Source: Deltaproteobacteria bacterium (GTDB taxonomy: Bacteria > Desulfobacterota > JAFDIG01). Taken from it: 5,267 bases of DNA. The translations under genes were made by a program, and so were the position numbers. Under the pieces are notes generated by a model. That model was not told where the DNA came from and did not search any database. It saw only the letters and a list, made by a program, of their open reading frames with translations. How positions within the stretch are numbered: the first letter of the stretch is position 1; each line of letters opens with the position of its first letter. This document shows positions 1-5,267 of this stretch, one piece after another. The DNA is taken from positions 1 through 5,267 of the forward strand of contig JAFDIG010000167.1 of assembly GCA_019308145.1 (NCBI GenBank), written 5' to 3'.

Positions 1-63
1 TACAACACGATAGCCATCTATCCCAAATAATGGTATAGAACTATTATGACCACAAAGAGGGCA
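1..63 (-). other. Start of zinc-ribbon/methyltransferase-like domain in the fused glycosyltransferase
   Basis: These codons encode residues 258-278 of the gene above. They show a CxxC pair in CPLCG, then LFGIDGYRVV. In many bacterial class I methyltransferases of sugar clusters, a CPxCG knuckle is followed after about 10 residues by a GYR(I/V)V(R)C strand leading to the second CxxC pair. The window ends just before that second pair, so neither the second zinc ligand pair nor the SAM-binding GxGxG loop can be seen. A free-standing zinc ribbon is the main alternative. Confidence 0.55.
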
Positions 64-834
64 ATCAATTAAGTTTGATCCTATAACTGAATATTCATAA
101 AGACCATTTTTATCATTATTCTTAATTTTGAAAAGATCGATAAACATCTTTATAGAATCTCTAATAAGTTTTACCTTTGAATCATGTGAATGTGTAAATA
201 TCACAGGGACTCTTTTGATTTTAAGATTCCATTTTTTTGCAATAAAAAGAAGCTCTACATCAAAACCAAATCCTTTTATGGTAATTATTGAAAAGATCCT
301 TTTCGCAATATCTTTTCTAAAGGTTTTGAATCCGCATTGAGTATCAGGGATACCTTTAAAAAGGAGAAGTTGTATAAGTATAGAATATGAACGGCCAGAG
401 ATCTTCCTCAAAATCCCATATGAAATATCAGCCTTTGATTCCTTTAGATCTCTTCCTCCTATAGCTATATCAAAACCATTTTTTATTGCATCTACCATTA
501 GGGCAAGGCTATCAAGGGAATATGGGAGATCTGCGTCCATGAAAGATATGATCTCACCTTTAGCATTTAAAACACCTTTTTTAACACAAGCACCTTTCCC
601 TTGATTTTTACTCATTTCAATGGCAGTAATAGAGCCATCCTTTAGCTTTTTTATTTTTTCTTTTACAACCGATAATGTATTATCTTTGCTTCCATCATCT
701 ACAACTATGATCTCATAAGGCCAATTTTTTTTCTCACAAAATCCTTTTATCTCATCAATGGTTACACCCAAACGCCTTTCCTCATTATATGCAGGAATAA
801 CAATAGAGATAAAAGGAGTAGATTCTTTTTTCAT
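1..834 (-). CDS. ALG5-like family 2 glycosyltransferase fused to start of a methyltransferase (partial, C-terminus off window)
   Basis: The frame is open for 278 codons from ATG at 834-832 to the window edge, so the C-terminus is missing. Residues 8-238 form a GT-A glycosyltransferase of the polyprenyl-phosphate type (ALG5/DPM1-like). Visible motifs are SIVIPAYNE (10-18), IIVVDDGSKDNT (42-53), the metal-binding DAD (100-102), IAIGGRD (123-129), DTQCGFKTF (164-172) and GFGFDVELL (188-196), then the usual tail SKVKLIRDS (219-227). Such enzymes transfer a sugar from a nucleotide donor to a polyprenyl phosphate on the cytoplasmic face. Instead of ending or entering membrane helices, the frame runs through a linker (239-257) into CPLCG (258-262) and LFGIDGYRVV (269-278). 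This resembles the zinc ribbon that opens many SAM-dependent sugar methyltransferases. It is the last visible gene of the operon, 6 nt after the YfhO-like gene. The glycosyltransferase call is firm; the methyltransferase part rests on about 21 residues. Confidence 0.9.
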   Translation of the reverse strand, partial: MKKESTPFISIVIPAYNEERRLGVTIDEIKGFCEKKNWPYEIIVVDDGSKDNTLSVVKEKIKKLKDGSITAIEMSKNQGKGACVKKGVLNAKGEIISFMDADLPYSLDSLALMVDAIKNGFDIAIGGRDLKESKADISYGILRKISGRSYSILIQLLLFKGIPDTQCGFKTFRKDIAKRIFSIITIKGFGFDVELLFIAKKWNLKIKRVPVIFTHSHDSKVKLIRDSIKMFIDLFKIKNNDKNGLYEYSVIGSNLIDCPLCGHNSSIPLFGIDGYRVV

Positions 835-850
835 ATTCCTTTATTTCCCC
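835..850 (-). promoter_or_regulatory. Ribosome binding region and coupled junction before the ALG5-like gene
   Basis: Read on the minus strand, the junction is GGGGAAATAAAGGAAT followed by ATG. The YfhO-like stop TAA (843-841) lies inside it, and only AGGAAT separates stop and start. AAGGA sits just 2 nt from the ATG, closer than usual, while GGGGA is 11 nt away. With neither at ideal distance, re-initiation by ribosomes finishing the upstream gene is the likely main route. No other in-frame ATG occurs before residue 73, inside the catalytic domain, which supports this start. Confidence 0.55.
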
Positions 851-3207
851 TTTTTATTTTTTAAATATATAATCAAAAAGAGGGATAATAAAGATACAAA
901 GGTAAAAAGAGAAACAATCATACCTATTAAGAAACTATAAGGACGATATACAAAAACAACATTATGAATCCCTGCTTTTAGAAACGCTGATCTAAATGCA
1001 TAATTTGCGATTAAGATATTTTCTTTTTTACCATCTATAAAAAGATGCCAGCCCGGATAATATATTTCACTGGTTACAAGATATCCATCTTTATTAAGAT
1101 TAACCTCTAACTCTATTCTATTTATACTATATTCTTTTATTTTTATATTTCCCTCTCCCTCTCTTTTTTCTTGATTTAGGATGTCGGAATTTTTGACTAT
1201 AACAACTCTTCTTGGGTTCACCTCTCCCTTTTTTAATATTTTAAACGCTTTTTTTCTATTATTTACAATTATAGGATCAAAGGCTAAAGAAAACCTTGGC
1301 ATGACTTTTTTATTTTCATAAATCTTTAAATCTTTTTTATCATAAATTATTTTATATTTCTCAAACTTATCAAGCCTTTTATCACCTGGTGGAGTTACGA
1401 TAAAACGTGCATTAAGAAAATCTATCCATGCTGAATCAAGCTTTGTAATGACATCAGGCCATATGGGATCATATTTTCCTATTAAAGAGATAATTTTACT
1501 AAAAGATCTGAGCTTCATGGGATCATTTCCTGTAATTTCATAAATATTATATACCATAGGAGTATTAGAAGGAAGGCAGTCTACATGCACAATTCGTGTA
1601 ATTTTGGCTTTTTTTTGTAAAAATTTGATTGCTTCTGTTTTAGGATAAAAATCTTTTCGGTTTATAAAAGGGGTATAGTTATGGAAAAACCAGAATAGAT
1701 CAAAGAGAATCAGTAGAGATATCAATATTTTTGATAAATTATTTCTTTTTAAAGAAAGATATGTCCAAAAAATAAAAACAAAGATTATGATAAGAAACAA
1801 GAGAAGTTGATTTAGCTCGTATCTCATCAGATGAAGAGCTTTTATTTTATTTAAATAAAGGATAAAAATGGTAAACACAAAAATCATAGAAAAAAGTGAT
1901 AATAAGATGATTTTTGATTGTTTTATTCCTTTTTCTATATAAATGCCAGCAAGAGATGCCATAAAAAACGAAAAACCAAATATAATTCTATGATTACTTG
2001 CTAACTTAAAACCTGGCAGAGAAACAATAAAGTCAAAAAACTTGGGAATTTGAAATGTAATAGCAAAACAAAGGATCGCCATTAAAAAGAAAAAAGTTGC
2101 CTTCAGATCTTTTTTAATACCATATAGACCTCCAGCTAAACCTAAAATAAGACCAACTACACCTATATATCCAAAAGCCTCGTTATAATTTCCAAATCCC
2201 CACCAGTTATGCTCAATAGGATTACCAAAAAAATTTGGCAAAAAGAGTCTAATAGAGAGAGGGATAATTTTAGAAAATGGAAAAATAAAAGGGTTACTTT
2301 TAATTGTTGTAAAATGAGAAAAGCGGCTTGATTTAAGCATAAATTCAATAAAAGGGAAAAGTTGAACCCCTGCCAAAAGAAACCCCGCAATCCAAGCCCC
2401 TATAAAAACGATCAACCCTTTAACCCAATTTATTTGTAATTGCCTTACATGGGTATAGATAATCAAGAAGAGGATATAAATAGATAAGAGAAATCCAATA
2501 TGAAATAATGTTTCTGGGTGCCCACCAAAAAAAGCAAAGGCTATTAAAATGCTAAGCAAAAAAAAGTTTAAAAATGTTGGTTTTGTAAAAACCTTTTCTC
2601 CTAACAGGAAGAAGAGCGGAACAAGGATAATAAGATTTGTCATAGGCCATCCAATCCATACCATCATAGGCCCACTTAACATAAAGAGTATACTTGCTAT
2701 AAAAGCTCCAAACCTTCCTGTTTGTATGTTTCTCATGAAAATAAACATAAAAAAGCCAGCAAAAAAGAGTTTTAAAAATGCTTCGATTCCAACAAAAACC
2801 TGAGGAGAAAAAAAGAGAAGAAGAACCTTTAAAGGGAAAAAAACAGAGGATGAACCATTAGCAAAAAAGGGGGCACCGCACGATGTAAAGGGGTTCCATA
2901 ACGGGATAATATGTTTTTCTATTGAATATTTAAGAAAATGGTTCCATGGATAAACTTGAAAGGTTAAATCCCCTAAAAGTGGGTTAGAAGCACTTTTATA
3001 TCCAAACGCTCCTTTCCATGGTGCATAAGAAAAGAGCATATCAGAAGGAGAAAAATAATTTCCTAAAAAAAGAGGAAAGAAAAAGATAAGAGAGATAAAA
3101 AAGATAACCATTATTAACAAAAGATCTTTTCTATCTTTTGCCTTTTTTTTAAAGAAGAAAAAAGCTGTTAGAAGAATGAAGAAAATGGTTGAAGATACAA
3201 AAATCAT
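841..3207 (-). CDS. YfhO-like polytopic membrane glycosyltransferase (GT-C type)
   Basis: This 788-residue protein has about 14-16 hydrophobic segments by eye: 2-17, 28-48, a dense block between 123 and 509, and one near 757-782. It matches the YfhO family. The first outside loop (49-122) holds SPSDMLFSYAPWK (53-65) with Asp56, then Asp80, QVYPWNHFL (84-92) and IPLWNPFTSCGAPFFANG (101-118). Also visible are GGHPETLF (228-235) and NHRIIFGFSFFMASLAG (405-421). A mostly soluble region (510-756) ends in the family hallmark YYPGWHLFIDGK (716-727) and FLKAGIHNVVFVYRP (742-756). The basic stretch KKKAKDRK (20-27) should be cytoplasmic, placing the Asp loop outside, as in GT-C enzymes. In Bacillus, YfhO transfers a sugar from undecaprenyl phosphate, loaded by the GT2 CsbB, onto lipoteichoic acid. 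The GT2 gene directly downstream fits that partnership. The start overlaps the previous stop (ATGA). Substrate unknown; the family call is firm, the transferase role is inferred. Confidence 0.87.
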   Translation of the reverse strand: MIFVSSTIFFILLTAFFFFKKKAKDRKDLLLIMVIFFISLIFFFPLFLGNYFSPSDMLFSYAPWKGAFGYKSASNPLLGDLTFQVYPWNHFLKYSIEKHIIPLWNPFTSCGAPFFANGSSSVFFPLKVLLLFFSPQVFVGIEAFLKLFFAGFFMFIFMRNIQTGRFGAFIASILFMLSGPMMVWIGWPMTNLIILVPLFFLLGEKVFTKPTFLNFFLLSILIAFAFFGGHPETLFHIGFLLSIYILFLIIYTHVRQLQINWVKGLIVFIGAWIAGFLLAGVQLFPFIEFMLKSSRFSHFTTIKSNPFIFPFSKIIPLSIRLFLPNFFGNPIEHNWWGFGNYNEAFGYIGVVGLILGLAGGLYGIKKDLKATFFFLMAILCFAITFQIPKFFDFIVSLPGFKLASNHRIIFGFSFFMASLAGIYIEKGIKQSKIILLSLFSMIFVFTIFILYLNKIKALHLMRYELNQLLLFLIIIFVFIFWTYLSLKRNNLSKILISLLILFDLFWFFHNYTPFINRKDFYPKTEAIKFLQKKAKITRIVHVDCLPSNTPMVYNIYEITGNDPMKLRSFSKIISLIGKYDPIWPDVITKLDSAWIDFLNARFIVTPPGDKRLDKFEKYKIIYDKKDLKIYENKKVMPRFSLAFDPIIVNNRKKAFKILKKGEVNPRRVVIVKNSDILNQEKREGEGNIKIKEYSINRIELEVNLNKDGYLVTSEIYYPGWHLFIDGKKENILIANYAFRSAFLKAGIHNVVFVYRPYSFLIGMIVSLFTFVSLLSLFLIIYLKNKKGK
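3204..3207 (-). promoter_or_regulatory. ATGA stop/start overlap coupling two genes
   Basis: On the minus strand the sequence AAGTTATGA ends the glycosyltransferase frame at TGA (3206-3204) while ATG (3207-3205) opens the YfhO-like frame. Upstream, only a weak AAAGTGG sequence about 9 nt away could pair with 16S rRNA. Termination-reinitiation coupling is therefore the likely way the membrane protein is translated, in step with the glycosyltransferase. Confidence 0.75.
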
Positions 3208-4331
3208 AACTTATACCACTTTGAATTATTAAAGATCTTCATTTTATTTAAAGTTATGATCCTCGAGAAATATGTTCCCTTAGCAATAGAGCTCCATAAA
3301 GTGTTTGAAAGCCTTAAAGGAAGGCTATTTGTAAAAGCCCCAACCGAGGGGATAAAATGAGGGTTTGGTGATATCTGAACAAGATATGGACCCTTTTCTT
3401 TAATCATGTTGAATTCAAATGGCAAACTTAAGATTCCTAAATCCTTTCCCTCCCATTTAGCAGGATGAGAAGAAAAAAAATTAAGAAGTTTCATTAAAAG
3501 ATTTGTTGTTTTCTTGCCATAATGTTTTAAAAAGAATCTTCTCATTGAAAAAGCGAATTTTTCTTGCGCATCAGAGGGTGAATGGGTTGTGGTTTGGTTA
3601 TAGTAATGGATAATCTCAGCTGATGGTAAATAAATAAGTTTTTCCTTATTTTTTTTTAGCCTTTTGCACCAGTCGTTGTCCTCAAAATAGAGAGGAAATC
3701 CCTCATCAAAAAAACCATATTTTTTTAAAATAGATCGACGGGTTAAAAAACATGCACCTGAAAGAGTTGAGATTTCCATTGCTTTTTCTGCTTGCCAGTA
3801 GTCAAGCTCCTTTTTAAGCCACCACTTATCCATGAGGTTTCTAACAAAATGATTTGATAGAGCTAATCCAATCATAACGGTTTCCCAAAAAGTTATAGAG
3901 AGGCTTGGAGGAAGTTGAAATAATTTATCATCATCCCACCAAATTCTTGGCGTAACTGCAGCTACTTTAGAATTATCTTTTAAATAAGATACCATTTTAT
4001 TAAGAGCATTATCTAAAAGTTTAGTATCAGGGTTTAGCACTAAGATAAATTCACCTTTAGAAAGGGAAAATGCCTGATTATTTCCTTTTGCATATCCTAC
4101 ATTTGTGTCATTAATATATACCTTAATGCCTTTTGAGTTAAGCTTAGCAATACTTTCTCTTTCCTCTTTTTTAGACCCACTATCAACAACTATGATCTCA
4201 ACAGATAGATTATCCTGATAATTCCTTATTGATTCAATACAGGATTTTAAATATTTTAAGGAGTTATAATTAACAATAAGTATAGAAACCATGGATAGAT
4301 ATGGCATGGGAGAAGTAAGAATTTTGCCCAT
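3204..4331 (-). CDS. WbbL-like family 2 glycosyltransferase with C-terminal beta-sandwich-like extension
   Basis: This is a 375-residue GT-A enzyme resembling WbbL-type rhamnosyltransferases, which act on the cytoplasmic face and extend a lipid-linked or surface glycan. Motifs: SILIVNYNS (16-24), IIVVDSGSK (46-54), NVGYAKGNNQA (77-87), the metal-site variant LNPDT (99-103), LSGACFLTRR (190-199), FDEGFPLYFEDNDWCKRLK (208-226, with the acidic ED and DW typical of the acceptor/catalytic region) and IIHYYNQTT (240-248). The helical, basic 255-290 region may touch the membrane. Residues 300-375 are an extension not usual in the family. The start is uncertain. M1 (4331) has only AAGG one base upstream, M9 (4307) has no Shine-Dalgarno, and M14 (4292) gives MVSILIVNYN, the normal family N-terminus, also without one. 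M1 and M9 both lie in the arms of a hairpin. The gene lies 19 nt after the isomerase gene and overlaps the YfhO-like gene by 4 nt. The exact sugar is not predictable. Confidence 0.9.
   Translation of the reverse strand: MGKILTSPMPYLSMVSILIVNYNSLKYLKSCIESIRNYQDNLSVEIIVVDSGSKKEERESIAKLNSKGIKVYINDTNVGYAKGNNQAFSLSKGEFILVLNPDTKLLDNALNKMVSYLKDNSKVAAVTPRIWWDDDKLFQLPPSLSITFWETVMIGLALSNHFVRNLMDKWWLKKELDYWQAEKAMEISTLSGACFLTRRSILKKYGFFDEGFPLYFEDNDWCKRLKKNKEKLIYLPSAEIIHYYNQTTTHSPSDAQEKFAFSMRRFFLKHYGKKTTNLLMKLLNFFSSHPAKWEGKDLGILSLPFEFNMIKEKGPYLVQISPNPHFIPSVGAFTNSLPLRLSNTLWSSIAKGTYFSRIITLNKMKIFNNSKWYKL
3207..3434 (-). other. Fibronectin-III-like C-terminal domain of the WbbL-like glycosyltransferase
   Basis: Residues 300-375 of the protein alternate short beta-prone runs and turns: LSLPFEFN (301-308), PYLVQISPNPHF (315-326), SVGAFTNS (329-336), LSNTLWSSIAKGTYFSRII (341-359) and the final KWYKL. 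The pattern of a Y-x-V-x-I-S strand, a P-x-F turn, then L-W-x-x-L/I-x-x-G-T-Y-x-x-R-I resembles fibronectin-III-like modules, in which a 'lw..L..G.YYwRv' pattern is common. Family members usually end near residue 290. A carbohydrate- or protein-contact role is possible but not shown. No database comparison was possible. Confidence 0.45.
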
Positions 4332-4340
4332 GCCTTTTTT
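4303..4340 (+). terminator. Perfect 8-bp inverted repeat; terminator-shaped on the plus strand, start-codon hairpin on the minus strand
   Basis: GGCATGGG (4303-4310) and CCCATGCC (4327-4334) are exact inverted repeats around a 16-nt loop. On the plus strand the second arm is followed by six T (4335-4340) and then an AT-rich stretch with another six-T run, which is the form of an intrinsic terminator. No plus-strand gene ends here. On the minus strand, where all genes run, the six A precede the stem and no U tract follows, so it should not stop operon transcription efficiently. In that mRNA each arm holds one candidate start codon (M1 and M9) of the WbbL-like gene, so the hairpin could hide them. 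The repeat is certain; its role is not. Confidence 0.5.
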
Positions 4341-4350
4341 AAATTATTTT

Positions 4351-5262
4351 TTAAAGTTTGTCTTCATAGATAGTGATATGGTATTTTTTCATCACCTCAT
4401 CTATCTTCTTTTCACGATTTCTTGTGTTTTTATCCATTATTAACTTCCTCTTTATAGGCCGCTTTACTCTATTAAAATTTTCATAACTTTTTTCTTTTAT
4501 ATCTATTAATTTGATAATATGGTAACCAAAATTGGTTTTTACAATATCACTTATCTCTCCTGGTTTAAGTCTTGATACTGCTTCCTCAAACTCTGGTGGC
4601 ATTGTTCCTTTCCTATAATATCCTATCATTCCACCTGCTTCTCTGCTCTTTTTGTCATCAGAATATTTCTTTGCTAAATCTTCAAATCTTTCCCCTTCTT
4701 TAAGTTTCTTTAATACCATTTTTGCTTTTTTTAATGCCTTATCCCACTCTTTTTGATCTGTTTTATTTTTTACTTCAATAAGGATATGGGCAGCATTGAT
4801 CATAGGTGGACGGGAGAATATATTTTTATGCTCTTCATAATATTTTTTTACCTCTTCATCTGAAACATTTTTTACCTGTTTTACATTTTTTTCTACCCAA
4901 TAATTATAAAGGATATTGTAAGTGGAAATTTTTATTTTTTCTTTTACTAACTCATCTTTATCATAACCTAATTTTTTTGCTTCTTGATATACCGCGAGAA
5001 ACCTTGCAAGAGTTTGCAAAAACTTTGCTTTAGCATCTTTTGATGCCAATCTTTCCTGTTGTCTTGGTCCCATACTTTTTATAATTCTATCTAACTCTTT
5101 GGTGGTTACAACCATTTTGCCAACTTTCAAAACAACTGGGCTTCCATCTGGGCCTATTTCAGCCTTTTCTTTTCCAAAAGAAAAAGGAACAAGAAGGCTC
5201 ATTAAAATAAAAGTTGTTATTAAAAAAAAGGTAAAAAAGATTATATTTCTTTTTTTTATCAT
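4351..5262 (-). CDS. Secreted parvulin-type peptidyl-prolyl cis-trans isomerase (PpiC/SurA/PrsA-like)
   Basis: This 303-residue exported foldase isomerises peptide bonds before proline and helps fold secreted or outer-membrane proteins. Residues 1-30 look like a Sec signal: IKKR, a hydrophobic core (7-25), then SFG before Lys31 as a plausible signal peptidase I site. There is no cysteine in the protein, so it is not a PrsA-type lipoprotein. Residues 43-110 resemble the SurA N-terminal helical chaperone region. A parvulin domain covers about 153-255: AAHILI (157-162), FEDLAKKYSDD (193-203), GGMIGYYRKGTMPPEF (210-225) and FGYHIIKL (245-252). By motif alignment with Pin1, His159, Asp203 and His248 take the places of His59, Cys113 and His157; Asp at the Cys position is common in bacterial parvulins. 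The tail (256-303) is charged and helical. The ATG at 5262 is preceded in the window by five A only, so the ribosome binding site, or a longer start, lies outside. First gene seen of the operon. Confidence 0.92.
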   Translation of the reverse strand: MIKKRNIIFFTFFLITTFILMSLLVPFSFGKEKAEIGPDGSPVVLKVGKMVVTTKELDRIIKSMGPRQQERLASKDAKAKFLQTLARFLAVYQEAKKLGYDKDELVKEKIKISTYNILYNYWVEKNVKQVKNVSDEEVKKYYEEHKNIFSRPPMINAAHILIEVKNKTDQKEWDKALKKAKMVLKKLKEGERFEDLAKKYSDDKKSREAGGMIGYYRKGTMPPEFEEAVSRLKPGEISDIVKTNFGYHIIKLIDIKEKSYENFNRVKRPIKRKLIMDKNTRNREKKIDEVMKKYHITIYEDKL

Positions 5263-5267
5263 TTTTT

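Noticed and set aside
128..340. Plus-strand open frame of 70 codons
   Set aside because: It lies wholly inside the well-supported minus-strand glycosyltransferase, has no recognisable motif, and no ribosome binding site was seen.
758..940. Plus-strand open frame of 60 codons across the YfhO-like/ALG5-like junction
   Set aside because: It is antisense to the ends of two clear genes, and its lysine/phenylalanine-rich product reflects the A/T-rich sequence.
2163..2390. Minus-strand open frame of 75 codons inside the YfhO-like gene
   Set aside because: It is another frame of a conserved membrane protein; its leucine-rich product comes from reading hydrophobic codons out of frame.
2549..2803. 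Plus-strand open frame of 84 codons
   Set aside because: It is antisense to transmembrane segments of the YfhO-like gene, with no domain or initiation signal.
3141..3163. T8/A-rich run that could look like a terminator or a slippage/frameshift site
   Set aside because: It encodes FFFFKKKAK at the first membrane helix boundary of the YfhO-like protein, the frame is intact on both sides, and no GC-rich stem precedes it.
4806..5033. Plus-strand open frame of 75 codons opposite the isomerase gene
   Set aside because: It lies inside a gene with conserved family features, and its hydrophobic, histidine-rich product is a reverse-complement artefact of lysine-rich helices.

Overview
The window is an AT-rich stretch (roughly one third G+C by eye) that is almost fully coding. 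All four genes lie on the minus strand, so transcription runs from high to low coordinates. In transcription order they are: a secreted parvulin-type peptidyl-prolyl isomerase (5262-4351), a WbbL-like family 2 glycosyltransferase with an extra C-terminal domain (4331-3204), a large polytopic YfhO-like membrane protein (3207-841), and a second family 2 glycosyltransferase of the ALG5/dolichyl-phosphate type (834 to beyond position 1). The last one reads in frame into what looks like the zinc-binding start of a methyltransferase and is cut by the window edge. The gaps are 19 nt, a 4-nt ATGA overlap and 6 nt, so this is very probably one operon with coupled translation.

Working together (inference): the ALG5-like enzyme would load a sugar onto a polyprenyl phosphate on the cytoplasmic face. 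The YfhO-like protein, built like a GT-C transferase, would use that lipid-linked sugar on the outer face of the membrane. The WbbL-like enzyme would transfer a sugar to a glycan or lipid-linked acceptor in the cytoplasm. The parvulin would assist folding of exported proteins. Bacillus csbB-yfhO, where a GT2 supplies the lipid-linked sugar for a YfhO transferase, is the closest described arrangement known to me. The acceptor and the sugar cannot be read from the sequence.

Organism: the low G+C, the A/T-rich third positions, the parvulin with a Sec signal but no lipobox cysteine, and the fused glycosyltransferase genes suggest an uncultured, probably diderm bacterium. I cannot assign a phylum.

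The points most worth a second look are the glycosyltransferase-methyltransferase fusion at the left edge, the fibronectin-III-like tail on the WbbL-like enzyme, and a perfect 8-bp inverted repeat that buries the first two candidate start codons of that enzyme and is shaped like a terminator on the opposite strand. No RNA gene, CRISPR array, insertion sequence or phage gene was seen.
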